Assembly: GCA_963719875.1 (NCBI GenBank)
Contig: CAVRDJ010000004.1
Coordinates: forward strand, 1-64,000
Direction of reading: 5' to 3'
DNA from: Palsa-360 sp963719875
GTDB taxonomy: Bacteria > Acidobacteriota > Terriglobia > Acidiferrales > UBA7541
DNA length: 64,000 nt
The position numbers and the translations under genes were made by a program. Positions 1-9,058 of this stretch are shown here, piece after piece. The first letter of the stretch is position 1, and every line of letters starts with the position of its first letter. The notes below the pieces were generated by a model. That model saw only the letters and a program-made list of their open reading frames with translations. It did not search any database and was not told the origin of the DNA.

Positions 1-98
1 TCCTGTTCAAGGACAAGCAGTTCTTGAACTGGAGAAAGCAGCAACAAACGGCTGGCAAGAGGGATGGGAACGCGGTTGCAAGAGTGGCATCAAAATGA
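1..98 (+). CDS. 3' end of an unidentified ORF upstream of the coupling protein gene
   Basis: From base 3 an open frame runs into the window and stops at TGA 96-98, giving about 31 basic, polar C-terminal residues. The stop overlaps the next start as ATGA (ATG at 95), the arrangement used repeatedly in this gene string (2093, 3061), so it is probably the last codons of the preceding conjugation gene. There is too little sequence to name it. The frame of the downstream gene is also open to the window edge, so the next gene could instead start further upstream and this fragment could be spurious. Confidence 0.4.
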   Translation, partial: LFKDKQFLNWRKQQQTAGKRDGNAVARVASK

Positions 99-1327
99 TG
101 CAGAAAATCCTTAGCTCGAAGAACTTCGTCGCCTGCTTGCTGGCGGCGGCTACGGGAATGACCCTCTATTTTCGGGTGCCGTTTCCCGAAGAAAATGTCT
201 TCCTGCAGGTCATGGCTCTGCGGTCGCCGTCAATCTTCTTCTTCGTCAAATACTCTTACACCCTGTTCCTCTTCTCGACTCCGTACATTGGTTATTCCAT
301 CGTGCTCTCTGGCGTTTACATATTTAGTCTTAAAGCGGGCCGTCGAATTCGCGCGGGCCGATTGCCTCTCTTTCCCGACCCCCGAAAGAGGGACGACCTC
401 TTCCTCGTCCTCGGGGAGGTTCACAATCCTCGTAAGCACGTACCCGCAGAAAATCCGCAGTGGCTCGTGATCCCGGAAAGAGGTCTTTTCACGGGCATCG
501 CAATTCTCGGCGCAATCGGCACCGGAAAGACAAGCTGCTGCATGTACCCATACGCAGACCAGATTCTTGGGTACCGGGCAGGAGATAAAGATAAGAGGAT
601 CGGAGGTCTCGTTCTCGAAGTGAAGGGCGACTTCTGCCACAGGGTTAGAGAAATCCTAGAGCGCCACGGGAGGGCTGAAGACTATATCGAAATCAGCCTC
701 AATTCTGATTATCGCTACAACCCGCTCCACAACGACCTCGACGCATACGCCTTGGCATACAACATCGCATCACTGCTAAACAACCTCTTCGGGCGGGGTA
801 AGGAACCTTTCTGGCAGCAGGCATACACAAATCTGGTCAAGTTCATCATCCTTCTTCATAAGGTAGCGTTCGACTACGTAACCTTGTTCGATGTCTACGA
901 ATGCGCGATTGACCCCGCCACGCTCGAAAAGAAAATCAATGAAGCAGAGCGCAGACTCACCGAGACGGATTCAGTGCTGGTATCGGAGGAGGAATATCTC
1001 AAGCATCCCCGCGAGCTTGAGCCGTTCAAATTCCGGCTGGACGAAGAATCGAAGAGTTATGTCGCGACTCTGACGCCCGGCCTTGCCGCTGTGTTAAAGG
1101 ACAAGGCGATTCAATGGGAAGCGGAGAATGTCGGCGGACGCAAGCCGGTGTCACCAGAAAAGAAAGAGCAGCTCGAAGCAGTCAAGCGTTGGTTCAACCA
1201 CGATTGGCGACGGATTGAGCCAAAGTTGCGTACATCAATCGTCGAAGGAATTTCGGTATTTCTTTCGCTATTCGACGACAACCCGTGCCGTGAAGCGGAC
1301 GTTCTGCCCACCCGCTCAGTGCTATGA
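95..1327 (+). pseudogene. VirD4/TraG-type conjugative coupling ATPase, N-terminal part of a frameshifted gene
   Basis: This is the N-terminal 410 residues of a type IV secretion coupling protein, the inner-membrane hexameric ATPase that links the relaxosome to the transfer channel. Two hydrophobic segments lie near the N terminus (about residues 11-27 and 45-75). A Walker A motif (GAIGTGKTS) follows at about residue 140, and then the start of the ATPase core. The frame then ends in an unrelated tail at TGA 1325-1327, while the expected family sequence continues in the next frame. Dropping one base near 1286 restores one 665-residue protein over 95-2093 (1998 bp, divisible by 3), so this is a one-base insertion. 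It could be a real inactivating mutation or a sequencing error. ATG 95 overlaps the stop of the upstream frame. Confidence 0.8.
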
Positions 1328-2093
1328 CACCCAGGCAAATGCTGATTTCAAGTATGGCAAGCCCCTGCCTTCCTTCAAATGGCTCATCGAGAACGGCAAG
1401 GTCTGCGCGCTGAACTTTCCGATTGGCATGAACGCGGGCTTGGCAAAAGCCATTGGTGTAATGATGAAACTGGACTTCGAACGATCCGTGCTGAACCGGG
1501 TCCCCGATATGGAGGCTCATCCCGACCGCCATTTCCGTGAGGTCCTATTCATGTGCGACGAGTACCAGCATTTCGCCACCGTCGGTGAAAGCGAGCCAAC
1601 CGGCGATGAGAAGTTCTTCAGTCTCTCCCGCCAGCCGAAGTGCATTCCAATTGTCGCCACTCAAAGCATCAGTTCTCTCAAGTCCGCTCTGCCCGGTGAA
1701 ACTTGGCGCACACTCTTGCAGACTTTCCGCACGAAGATATTCCTCGCACTCTCGGATGATTTCTCCGCCAGAACCGCCAGCGAGCTGTGCGGACGCGAAG
1801 ACAAGCTCAAGGTCAGTTACAACCTCTCCGAGAGTGGGCACGACGCCCGTGTAAGCCTACTCACAGGAAAAGCGCTCTCGCACAAGTCCAACATTACGGC
1901 CTCGAAGAGCTACAACACGCAGGTCGATTTTCGGTTCGACATGAAGACCTTCACGGAATTGCGCAACGCACAATCCGTGACCATTGCGTATGACGGCACG
2001 AACCCGATGCCGCCGATGTTCTGCTACCTGAAGCCCTACTTCAACGACGCGAACAAATCCTACTTTCGGCAGCTTGCAGACGGAGAACTCTGA
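1287..2093 (+). pseudogene. VirD4/TraG-type coupling ATPase, C-terminal part of the frameshifted gene
   Basis: This continues the coupling protein in the +1 frame. The open frame itself begins at 1128, but recognisable family sequence takes over around 1287. It carries the Walker B-like segment (VLFMCDEYQHFAT), the sensor-like stretch beginning ATQSISSLKSAL that is typical of the TraD/TraG TraM-recognition region, and the ordinary C-terminal end. The TGA at 2091-2093 overlaps the ATG of the trbB-like gene, so the pair is translationally coupled. Without a frame correction this piece lacks Walker A and the membrane anchor and could not work alone. The family assignment is firm. Whether the break is biological is not decidable from this copy. 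Confidence 0.75.
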
Positions 2094-3064
2094 TGAACGG
2101 ATTCGAGATGATCCTTCCATTCCTGAAGCCCATCGAGCATTTGATCCTGGATGACTCAATCAGCGAGGTCATGGTGAACGGCGCAGATCGTGTGTTCGTC
2201 GAGAAGGCCGGTTTCGTCGAGGAAGTCCACGGACTCTCCATTGGGGAAAAGTCCCTGATGGTCGCGGTAAAGAATATCGCTCGCCGTCTCGGTGACGATA
2301 TTTCGGAGTCTAAGCCAATTCTCGACTCACGCCTGCCTGACGGCAGCCGGGTCGCGGCTGTAATTCCCCCATGCAGTTTGAACGGGGTAACACTCACCAT
2401 TCGCAAATTCAATTCCCGCCACTTTGGGATTGAGGACCTAATCAAAGTTGGCACGATTGAAAGATCACTCGCAAACCAGCTTGAGAACTTTGTGCTGGCC
2501 CGCAAAAACATTCTCATTACTGGCGGGACCGGGACAGGTAAGACGACTCTCGTAAATATCCTCGGTAAATTCATTCCCCCGGACGAAAGAATTCTTCTAA
2601 TCGAGGACACGTCCGAAATTCAGATGGGTCAGGACAATCTCGTCCGTTTTGAGGCGCGCCAGCCACAGAACGGCCTTCCGGCAGTGAGCATCCGAGACCT
2701 GCTGAAGGCAGCCCTCCGCCACCGCCCGGACCGGATCATCCTTGGTGAGATACGTGGCGGCGAGGCGTTCGATCTCTTGCAGCTTCTCAATACAGGTCAT
2801 TCGGGCAGTCTCTCGACCGTCCATGCAACGTCTGCCAAACAAGGTCTCGCCCGGTTTACGAGCTGCGTCCTTCAGAGTGGGGTTGAACTCCCGTATCGGG
2901 CCATCAAGAGTAATATCGGCGATTCTCTTAACATTGTCGTGCAACTCGAACGGCGGCCCGGTAGGCGCTTCATTTCTGAGGTGCTCGAAATCCATCGGTA
3001 TGACCCCGACGCTGACGAATACGAATTCTCCGCCATCTACCAGAAGCGTGAGGAACCTCGATGA
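2093..3064 (+). CDS. trbB: TrbB/VirB11-family conjugal transfer ATPase
   Basis: A 323-residue secretion ATPase of the TrbB/VirB11/CpaF group. These are hexameric cytoplasmic ATPases that power pilus assembly and DNA transfer in type IV secretion. The length matches TrbB (about 320). The N-terminal domain precedes a Walker A motif (GGTGTGKTT, residues 144-152). The Asp box (LLIEDTSEI), Walker B (RIILGEIRGGEA) and His box (GHSGSLSTVHA) all follow in the right order, so it looks intact. The start ATG overlaps the TGA of the coupling gene, and its own stop overlaps the ATG of the primase gene (ATGA at 3061). This indicates an operon with coupled translation. The mating-pair genes that should accompany it lie outside the window. 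Confidence 0.9.
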   Translation: MNGFEMILPFLKPIEHLILDDSISEVMVNGADRVFVEKAGFVEEVHGLSIGEKSLMVAVKNIARRLGDDISESKPILDSRLPDGSRVAAVIPPCSLNGVTLTIRKFNSRHFGIEDLIKVGTIERSLANQLENFVLARKNILITGGTGTGKTTLVNILGKFIPPDERILLIEDTSEIQMGQDNLVRFEARQPQNGLPAVSIRDLLKAALRHRPDRIILGEIRGGEAFDLLQLLNTGHSGSLSTVHATSAKQGLARFTSCVLQSGVELPYRAIKSNIGDSLNIVVQLERRPGRRFISEVLEIHRYDPDADEYEFSAIYQKREEPR

Positions 3065-3972
3065 ACGAAACCGAAAATGCCAAAAGGTTTTCCCCATCGG
3101 CGTCGGAGTACATCAACGACAACTTCAAACCTTCCGAGCGAATCGCCGTTCTTGTTCTGAATCGGTCTCTACGCGAGACGACACAGCGGATCACGACTGC
3201 ACAGAAAGCGGCTAGCCCCGAATTCCAGGCATGGCTCCGCTACAAGAACGCGAACGGGGCTGACATCTATGTTGGCATGAACCCACTGAAGCAAGATGCA
3301 TCGACTCGCACAAAAGACGATATCGAGACAATCCGCCATCTTTACATTGATCTGGACCACGGCGGGTCCGCCGCCCTCGAAGCGATTAAGAACTCCGGTC
3401 TAGTTCCGCAACCAAACTACGTACTGAACACATCGCCAGAGAAATTCCAAGTCGTATGGAAGGTTGAGGGAATCACGCCCGAAGAGGCGGAGGAGTTGCA
3501 ACGTGGGATGGTCAGAGAGTTCGGGGGCGATCCGGCAGCAACGGACTCTACAAGGGTCCTGCGATTGCCCGGGTTCGCTAACAAAAAATATGACCACAAT
3601 TTCTATGTGGAGGCCCGTTTCGAATCAACGCAGGCATACCACCTTCGGGATTTCAAGGTTCCGATTGATTCACAGGATGCTCCGCGACCCCACAACGAAG
3701 AGGCCGCTCGCAACCATCGCGCTCCCGGTACCGCGCAAAGCCAATCGGAACATGACTGGGCCTATGCCAAACGCGCACTGGCTCGTGGTGACGACTCAGA
3801 AGAGGTGATCCGACGAATCGCAGATTACCGTGCCAACGACAAGAGTGATCCGGTGTATTACGCGCGCCACACCGTGTCAAAGGCCCAGGAAGACATTCAA
3901 CGTAGGACAATTGGCGCGGAAACACGAAGTGAAGAATCAGATCGTACAGATGAACGAACAAACGGTGTGTGA
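3061..3972 (+). CDS. RepB-type DNA primase domain protein
   Basis: A 303-residue protein resembling the RepB-like primase domain found in mobilisable plasmids and integrative elements, which primes replication of transferred single-stranded DNA. It contains the acidic motif of that fold (LYIDLDHGG, near residue 100) and the later segment RVLRLPGFANKK, both typical of the family. The C terminus (from about residue 215) is a charged helical region. It overlaps the ATPase gene by four bases and ends in GTGTGA, where a GTG overlapping the stop opens the frame of the integrase. The primase family call is by motif recognition. A role in conjugation is inferred from position. Confidence 0.7.
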   Translation: MNETENAKRFSPSASEYINDNFKPSERIAVLVLNRSLRETTQRITTAQKAASPEFQAWLRYKNANGADIYVGMNPLKQDASTRTKDDIETIRHLYIDLDHGGSAALEAIKNSGLVPQPNYVLNTSPEKFQVVWKVEGITPEEAEELQRGMVREFGGDPAATDSTRVLRLPGFANKKYDHNFYVEARFESTQAYHLRDFKVPIDSQDAPRPHNEEAARNHRAPGTAQSQSEHDWAYAKRALARGDDSEEVIRRIADYRANDKSDPVYYARHTVSKAQEDIQRRTIGAETRSEESDRTDERTNGV

Positions 3973-4133
3973 AATCCGATCACCGAAAGCTGTTGGTGTC
4001 CGGTCACAGCGAAATGTCGCAAAACAGACAGGATCGGTTGCAAAGTGAACCGTTAGACGGAACGGGCCAGGAAGGTTGTGCTAACATTCTTCCTCGAATC
4101 CGGCAGAGCCATGACCCAACGAAAGGAAGGGAC

Positions 4134-5279
4134 ATGGCTCGCACACGTTACCAGCATGGAGAAATAGTGGTTAAGCACGGCAAAGCGCATGACAGCTATA
4201 TGGGACGGTGGAAAGAGGATATCCGTTTGCCGAATGGCCAGATTTTCCGAAGAAAGCGATCTAGAGTCTTTGGAATTGTCGGAAAAATTACAGAGAAGCA
4301 GGCCAAGAGGCAGCTTGACGGCATCCTCGCCCGCGTTAACGACCCCGGATACCTTCCCGAATCAACCACGACGTTTCAGGCTCTTGCCCAAGAGTGGAGC
4401 GACCAAGCGTTTCCCGAGATGAAGCCTTCGACAGTTTTGAATATGCGTGGACATCTCACGAACCATTTGCTCCCCTTTTTCGGCAAGAGGCAGATTCGGG
4501 AAATCACCACACGGGACATTGACACGTTCCTATCGAAGTTGGCTGTCAGTCGCAAGACCAAGAAGAACATCTTCGGTACGTTAAAACTCATCCTGAAGCA
4601 AGGCCGGGCATGGGGGAACGTGCGGGAGAACGTTTGGGAGGCGGCCAAGAAAATCGGAAAGTCGGAAACAGAAGTGCGCGCCTATTCGGATGCTGAAGTG
4701 GAAGACATTCTCAGCAGATCAACGGGAGCAGTGAGGCTTTTCTACTGGCTGGCCGTTGAAACCGGGATGCGGGCAGGTGAACTGTGCGGGCTTCGTGTTT
4801 GCGACGTTGACCCGATCAGAAAACTGCTTCGCGTCCGCCAAGCCGTTTGGCGCGGCAAGGTTCAGTCTCCGAAGACGAAGAACGCAATTCGGGAAATCCC
4901 CCTCCCCTTTCAGATTGTGGATGAACTCAGAACCCACATTGGAAACCGGGCTGATGGATTCGTCTTCACCACGAAGAACGGTACGCCGTGGAATGCTGAC
5001 CTTGTGTTGAAGAGACACCTGCGCGGGAAGCTGAAAGTTACGAACGGCCATTTGCACATGTTTCGCCATACGTTCGCAACGCGGCAGCTACAGGCTGGGG
5101 TGCCAGTGACTGTGGTGTCCAAGATTCTGGGGCACGGCAGCATTTCAACAACTCTGGACATTTACGCACACGTCTTGGCCGAGCATATGGAGCAGTTTGA
5201 ACGTCAGCGTGCTCGAATTCTGGGCACTTATCGGGCACCTGAAGTGGGTGCGGTTGCAGAAGAGCAGCAAGTCGCGTAG
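4134..5279 (+). CDS. Tyrosine recombinase (integrase) of the element
   Basis: A 381-residue phage-type integrase that would catalyse site-specific integration and excision. It has an N-terminal Arg/Lys-rich arm-binding domain, a SAM-like core-binding domain (about 80-160) and the catalytic domain. The active-site residues are visible: Arg213 (TGMRAGEL), His308 and Arg311 (HMFRH), a later His in GHGS, and nucleophile Tyr344 (DIYAHV). The ATG at 4134 is preceded by a good ribosome-binding site (AAGGAAGG) and gives the usual N terminus. The frame is open back to a GTG at 3969 overlapping the primase stop, but that extension looks non-coding. The gene ends only 10 bp before the initiator tRNA gene, marking the tRNA as the attachment site. 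Confidence 0.92.
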   Translation: MARTRYQHGEIVVKHGKAHDSYMGRWKEDIRLPNGQIFRRKRSRVFGIVGKITEKQAKRQLDGILARVNDPGYLPESTTTFQALAQEWSDQAFPEMKPSTVLNMRGHLTNHLLPFFGKRQIREITTRDIDTFLSKLAVSRKTKKNIFGTLKLILKQGRAWGNVRENVWEAAKKIGKSETEVRAYSDAEVEDILSRSTGAVRLFYWLAVETGMRAGELCGLRVCDVDPIRKLLRVRQAVWRGKVQSPKTKNAIREIPLPFQIVDELRTHIGNRADGFVFTTKNGTPWNADLVLKRHLRGKLKVTNGHLHMFRHTFATRQLQAGVPVTVVSKILGHGSISTTLDIYAHVLAEHMEQFERQRARILGTYRAPEVGAVAEEQQVA

Positions 5280-5288
5280 TATCTATGA

Positions 5289-5365
<77 letters not shown>

Positions 5366-5413
5366 TGGGCTCAGTGCCGGAAAACGGACCTGAGCCCTCT
5401 TTATTTGTGTCAC

Positions 5414-5719
5414 ATGTCGCGAGTCAGTGGAAAGCCATATTTCCTCTACGTATTGTGGAGTCCAACCGGACAACGCTTTTACATTGGGATCAGCGAAAAC
5501 CCAACACATCGGCTGGAACAACATAATGCTGGAATTTCCAAATGGACTGCAAAATTCGGTCCAGGGAGGCTCGTTCACACGGAGCAATTTGCGGACTATA
5601 GCGGGGCGAGAAAACGCGGGCTTGAATTGAAGAAACAAAAAAGGAGAGAGGGCTTCTACAAGCTCATTGTCCGAAGTTATGAAGAATTAACCCAACCGGA
5701 AAAGCCGTCGGGCTCATAA
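5414..5719 (+). CDS. GIY-YIG nuclease-domain protein
   Basis: A 101-residue protein that is almost entirely one GIY-YIG nuclease domain, of the small URI/YhbQ-like type. It has the paired motif YFLYVL...FYIGIS, the following Arg (HRLEQHN) and the basic helix with a Glu further on (RGLELKKQKRREGF). Such domains cut DNA using a divalent metal. The longer frame from 5339 runs inside the tRNA and is not plausible; ATG 5414 gives a normal N terminus but has no strong ribosome-binding site. The last codons and the TAA stop lie inside a copied piece of tRNA-fMet anticodon arm. The gene sits between the intact tRNA and a tRNA 3'-half copy, which suggests a minimal tRNA-targeting mobile cassette. Confidence 0.8.
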   Translation: MSRVSGKPYFLYVLWSPTGQRFYIGISENPTHRLEQHNAGISKWTAKFGPGRLVHTEQFADYSGARKRGLELKKQKRREGFYKLIVRSYEELTQPEKPSGS

Positions 5720-5775
5720 TCCCGCCGAGGCGGGATCGTTAGTCCCGCTTTGCGGGATCCAATCCCCGCAACCAA
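5707..5775 (+). other. Altered copy of the tRNA-fMet 3' half with two inserted hairpins
   Basis: Bases 5707-5720 repeat tRNA bases 5314-5327 exactly (14 nt, anticodon 5' strand and loop). Bases 5758-5775 repeat the tRNA 3' end including CCA with one mismatch in 18. Between them the tRNA order is still traceable (CCCG, then TCGTT), but two GC hairpins are inserted: 5721-5736 (TCCCGCC/GGCGGGA) and 5744-5758 (TCCCGC/GCGGGA). The copy lacks the acceptor 5' strand and D arm, so it cannot make a tRNA. It is best read as the far boundary of the GIY-YIG cassette. Confidence 0.75.
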
Positions 5776-6210
5776 CTATCATACTTTTTCAAGGGCTTGC
5801 TCGAAGCGAGCAGGCCACTCCTGTTTTACGTACACTTTTGCGGTTGCTTTAGTTGACCTCATCTACGACTCGATAGACGAGAAATCGAAAAATGCGAGTT
5901 GCCACCCCTGGTTCTTGGCATCAAGGCATTTCTATGCGAAGCAAATAGTCTTCCCAGAAAACACAACTATTCTTCCCAGCCTGACCGTTCTATTCGGGGC
6001 TCAGGCCTTGCTCTCCTTTGAATCATCGAAGCTTCGGCAATGTTTCAGAGCTTCAGGTCAAATTACCCGCGAATTCTGAATAACGGATCGGGCGAGTATC
6101 GGAATCTGATTCCAGTTACCTCGATTTGGGGAATGGCGTGAGCGGTGTGGGGTCTGGATGAGCGGGTCCCGGAGATCGGCATTGAGCTATTGCCGATCAT
6201 CCATTAGGCA
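5776..6210. other. Intergenic region with no recognised gene
   Basis: 435 bp between the tRNA-copy and the convergent tail-collar gene. A 109-codon frame (5750-6079, +) starts inside the tRNA copy, has no ribosome-binding site and resembles nothing known, so it is not called. No clear terminator hairpin is seen. It could be decayed sequence at the end of the inserted material. Confidence 0.5.
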
Positions 6211-6738
6211 TTAGGGGTGCGAGGGAAAAATTCCTTGCATGGCGATAATAAACGTCAGGCCCAAAAACGGCGGCATGTTGTTGTGTGGGACGCTGCTACC
6301 CGTGATCGACGTCCCCAGACCGCTCATTTGTACATTGGTTGCTGGGACGGAGGGCGCGTACGCTGGCGGCCGCCCCCGCAATCCGGACGCCCACGTATTG
6401 TTCGTCGGGACGGACTGACCTCCCAGCGCTCCCGCTCGCACGGTGTGGGAATGAGCGGGAATCTCGCTTTGCAACAGTGTGACCGCGGACTGGCCTGCGC
6501 TTTCTCCGAGGACGCGCAGAGTAAGGCCCGCGCCCTGTCCAGCATGAATGGGGGCCGAACCCTGGAGGTTCGGCAAAGCAAATGTGCTTCTGCCATCGCC
6601 ACCGAACGTGGTTCCCAGTAATGAGAACAGTGCCGTATTCTGGCTGATCGGCAGCAGTTGGCCGTTGCAAAGGGCCCAGCCAAAGGGTGCAAAGTTTCCT
6701 GCGAAAATCCTGATTTCGGCTAAAAACGGATTTGACAT
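6211..6738 (-). CDS. Phage tail collar domain protein (MdpB-like), third of three
   Basis: A 175-residue protein consisting of the phage tail collar fold found in microcystin-dependent-protein (MdpB) relatives. Family landmarks are present: the N-terminal FLAEIRIFAGNFAPFGWALC, then NGQLLPISQNTALFSLLGTT, GGDGRSTFALPNLQG, and the C-terminal HNNMPPFLGLTFIIA strand. No signal peptide is visible. A strong ribosome-binding site (GGAGG) lies upstream of ATG 6738. It is last in a run of three paralogues read from 7792 leftwards with 18-40 bp gaps, so they are almost certainly co-transcribed. The function of such chromosomal sets is unknown; the fold is used in tail-fibre tips and surface proteins. 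Confidence 0.9.
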   Translation of the reverse strand: MSNPFLAEIRIFAGNFAPFGWALCNGQLLPISQNTALFSLLGTTFGGDGRSTFALPNLQGSAPIHAGQGAGLTLRVLGESAGQSAVTLLQSEIPAHSHTVRAGALGGQSVPTNNTWASGLRGRPPAYAPSVPATNVQMSGLGTSITGSSVPHNNMPPFLGLTFIIAMQGIFPSHP

Positions 6739-6756
6739 CGAACGTTCCTCCTGCGG

Positions 6757-7254
6757 CTAGCCCAGAGAAGGGAAGAGCCCCGTTAGCGCGATACAAAATA
6801 TAACGACTGAATACGGCGGCATGTTGTCGTGCGGCTGTCCGCCGCCCACAGGGAGCGCGCAGGCGGAATTCATCGCCGCATTCGGAGCGGAACCGTACGG
6901 ATCGGCGCCCGCACTGGCCCACAAATGCCCCACGGCGCTCGTGCTGCTGGCCACGGCACCGGAAGCCGAGGGAATGTGGGAGTGCGCCGGCATCTCGGCG
7001 ACCGAAAGAGTGTGCGATGTCTCGCCGCCTCTTTCCCCCAGCGCAATCCCGTTTCCTGCATGCACGGGAATGCTGCCCTGCAAGTTCGGAAGTCCGAACG
7101 TGACTCTGCCGTCGCCCCCGTACGTCGTTCCCAGAATCGAAAACAGCGCTTGATTCTGGATGATGGGCATCAGTTGGCCGTTGCAAAATGCCCATCCTCT
7201 GGGCGGAAAATTGAAGCTAAATACCTTGATTTCTCCAATAAACGGTCCGGCCAT
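6757..7254 (-). CDS. Phage tail collar domain protein (MdpB-like), second of three
   Basis: A 165-residue paralogue of its two neighbours with the same landmarks: the GWAFCNGQL turn, GTTYGGDGRVTFGLPNLQG, an EMPAHSH segment, and the terminal HDNMPPYSVVIFCIA. In this family the conserved His-containing AHSH loop and the DGR/LPDLRG segment belong to the collar core. GGAGG sits 7 bp before ATG 7254. It diverges from the other two mainly in the central loop (about residues 90-140), the region expected to be exposed. Operon partner of 6211-6738 and 7295-7792. Confidence 0.9.
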   Translation of the reverse strand: MAGPFIGEIKVFSFNFPPRGWAFCNGQLMPIIQNQALFSILGTTYGGDGRVTFGLPNLQGSIPVHAGNGIALGERGGETSHTLSVAEMPAHSHIPSASGAVASSTSAVGHLWASAGADPYGSAPNAAMNSACALPVGGGQPHDNMPPYSVVIFCIALTGLFPSLG

Positions 7255-7294
7255 GCATGCCTCCTATGGGCATTCAAACGCTTTAGCGCAACGG

Positions 7295-7792
7295 TCAGGG
7301 GCTAGGGAAAATTCCAAACGTGGAAATGATGAAATTGACGGCCAGGAAGGGCATCATGTTGTCGTGGGGCTGCCCACCGCCTGTGAGACCCAGTGCGGCG
7401 GGGTCCATGTTAATGCTCGGCGGGGCGTTGGAATATTGGTTCAGTGTCGAATTCGCCCAGACGGCGCCAACTGGACTCGATGCCGTACCCGGATTGGAAT
7501 TGGCTTGCGGCGAATGCCCATGCGCCGGTAATTGGGCAACCGTGAGCGTAACCGTCTCTTCGCCGCCCATTTGTCCCTGCACAAACCCCGGCCCCTCATG
7601 GATGGGCACGCGCCCCCTCAAGTCGGGCAGGGCAAAGGTCGACTGTCCGTCCCCGCCGTACGTGGTTCCGATCAATGCAAAGAGCGTGTCAAACGTGGAG
7701 ATGTCCAGCAGCGATCCATCGCAAAATAACCATCCCACGGGAGCGAAATTCCCGGCAAACATTCGAATCTCACCGATAAACGGGCTTGACAT
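7295..7792 (-). CDS. Phage tail collar domain protein (MdpB-like), first of three
   Basis: A 165-residue first gene of the collar operon. It shows FIGEIRMFAGNFAPVGWLFC, GTTYGGDGQSTFALPDLRG, QLPAHGHSP and a C-terminal HDNMMPFLAVNFIIS. Its middle is rich in Asn, Ser and Pro, unlike the Gly-rich middle of the second copy. The promoter for the set should lie in the 296-bp divergent region up to the Tat-exported protein gene at 8089. Outside the cell these proteins may form trimers as tail fibres do, but no injection-system or other phage genes are visible nearby, so a prophage origin is not supported. Confidence 0.9.
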   Translation of the reverse strand: MSSPFIGEIRMFAGNFAPVGWLFCDGSLLDISTFDTLFALIGTTYGGDGQSTFALPDLRGRVPIHEGPGFVQGQMGGEETVTLTVAQLPAHGHSPQANSNPGTASSPVGAVWANSTLNQYSNAPPSINMDPAALGLTGGGQPHDNMMPFLAVNFIISTFGIFPSP

Positions 7793-8088
7793 AGGTCATC
7801 CTGTTCCGACCAGAGGATTGTGTTCTTAGTCAGGGGCGAGGCGATTGATCTGAAGGGGGGCCGTGAATCAGGGCCTGACAATTACAAATGTTAGCACCAC
7901 CTGATCCGCATCCTCGCAATAAATTTTTATTCAATGCTTCCCAAAAGTTACGGCTGACCAATTGCACAAAAGTACTATTTCCGAATCCGCGGTTTGAGTT
8001 CATTCTTGTTTGTGACGAAGTCCCCCCTGTCCCAGTCATATTCTTGACTCGCGGCGCAACCCCGAACTCGTCCACAGGAGGATTTCGT

Positions 8089-8625
8089 ATGGCCATATCG
8101 CGTCGTAATTTTCTGTTATTCGGGCAAGCGATCGTTGCTGCCACCGCTCTTCCCGCGAAGTTCCTCGGGGCGAGCAATAGCCCGAAGTTCGGCGGCACAA
8201 AGAATTTGAATCTTGCCAACATGACCAGAGAGAGTTTTCTCCCCTACGTAAACTCGACATTTGAAGTGGACGCGGTTCCGGGAAAATCGGCGTGGTTCAC
8301 GTTGTTGTCTGTCGACGAGTTGAAACCGGCGAAAACCGGGGCAACGGTCCCGATGGCGGTTCCGCCGAAACCCAGCAAAACTTACTCGCCACAAATTGAG
8401 ACTTACGCTTTGCGTTTTCTATTGACGGGTGAGCAATTGCCAGAGGGAACGTACACGCTCAATCATCGCGCCCTCGGACAATTCGACTTGTTTGTTGCTC
8501 CGGCCGCATCGATGGGCACATACGCAGCGGTGGTCAGCCATATATTGAATTCGATGTCTGCCCTTCCGCCCCCGCCAGTCAGGCAACTGAAGCCGGCCGG
8601 CGCAGGAGCGCTTCAAAGCCAATAG
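8089..8625 (+). CDS. Tat-exported small protein, DUF6916-like
   Basis: A 178-residue protein starting at ATG 8089 after a perfect AGGAGG. The N terminus is a Tat-type signal (SRRNFLLFGQ followed by a hydrophobic stretch ending near Ala28). The mature part has a motif series (FLPYVNSTFEV, a LLSVDEL strand, then FRF/ALRFLLTGEQLPEGTYTLNHRALGQ) that also appears in the protein at 8741-9058. The pair resembles uncharacterised DUF6916 proteins commonly found beside tail-collar genes. It is transcribed away from the collar operon. The C-terminal 30 residues are Pro-rich. No enzymatic motif is seen. Family naming is from memory and is tentative. Confidence 0.7.
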   Translation: MAISRRNFLLFGQAIVAATALPAKFLGASNSPKFGGTKNLNLANMTRESFLPYVNSTFEVDAVPGKSAWFTLLSVDELKPAKTGATVPMAVPPKPSKTYSPQIETYALRFLLTGEQLPEGTYTLNHRALGQFDLFVAPAASMGTYAAVVSHILNSMSALPPPPVRQLKPAGAGALQSQ

Positions 8626-8740
8626 CAGCGGCGGGACGGAAGCGCCACTTCCCGGACATTCACAGTGATGGTGTGATATCGTCAACTTAAATGGTGATTA
8701 CTCTTTCCGGTTCCGCGAATTCCCGCGGGATATCGCAATT

Positions 8741-9058
8741 TCATCGGGCTTGTCCGTTGTTCGCGTAGAGTCGGCTGAAAACCGCCAGGTAACACATTCC
8801 ATGGGAATCCGGACCGGTGGGCACCAGAAACAGGTCCAAGGCGCCCAGCTTTTCATGTTCAAGTGTCAGGGTACCCTGCTGAAATGCAGGGATCATCGGC
8901 CCGCGAAAGAGGACGCAGTATTGCTCGGCCTGCGGGGAAAGGTTCTTTTCGGTAACATCGATCAGCTCCAATTCCACGCCCGGTTTTCCAGCCGAGCGTA
9001 CGTGGAATTTTGAGTGCAGATTTTCCGAGAAAATCCCGCTATTCCAATTCGGTAACAT
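8741..9058 (-). CDS. Small DUF6916-like protein without signal peptide
   Basis: A 105-residue relative of the 8089 product, with the same core order (FHVRSAGKPGVELELIDV, QYCVLFRGP, then QGTLTLEHEKLGALDLFLVP). It has no export signal, so the two paralogues would act in different compartments. A start at 9058 (frame open to 9103) matches the family N terminus (MLPNWNSGIFS) and has AAAGGGG upstream. This start lies 20 bp inside the end of the acetyltransferase gene, so the two are coupled. Function unknown; the neighbourhood of collar, DUF6916-like and GNAT genes suggests a conserved set. Confidence 0.65.
   Translation of the reverse strand: MLPNWNSGIFSENLHSKFHVRSAGKPGVELELIDVTEKNLSPQAEQYCVLFRGPMIPAFQQGTLTLEHEKLGALDLFLVPTGPDSHGMCYLAVFSRLYANNGQAR

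Noticed and set aside
1325..1327. TGA ending the first coupling-protein frame as a selenocysteine codon
   Set aside because: The family sequence continues in a different frame, so this is a frameshift, not recoding.
5750..6079. 109-codon plus-strand frame after the tRNA copy
   Set aside because: Begins inside tRNA-derived sequence, no ribosome-binding site, no recognisable domain.
6211..7792. Prophage
   Set aside because: Only collar-domain proteins are present; no capsid, portal, tail-tube, terminase or lysis genes, and such triplets are known as chromosomal sets.
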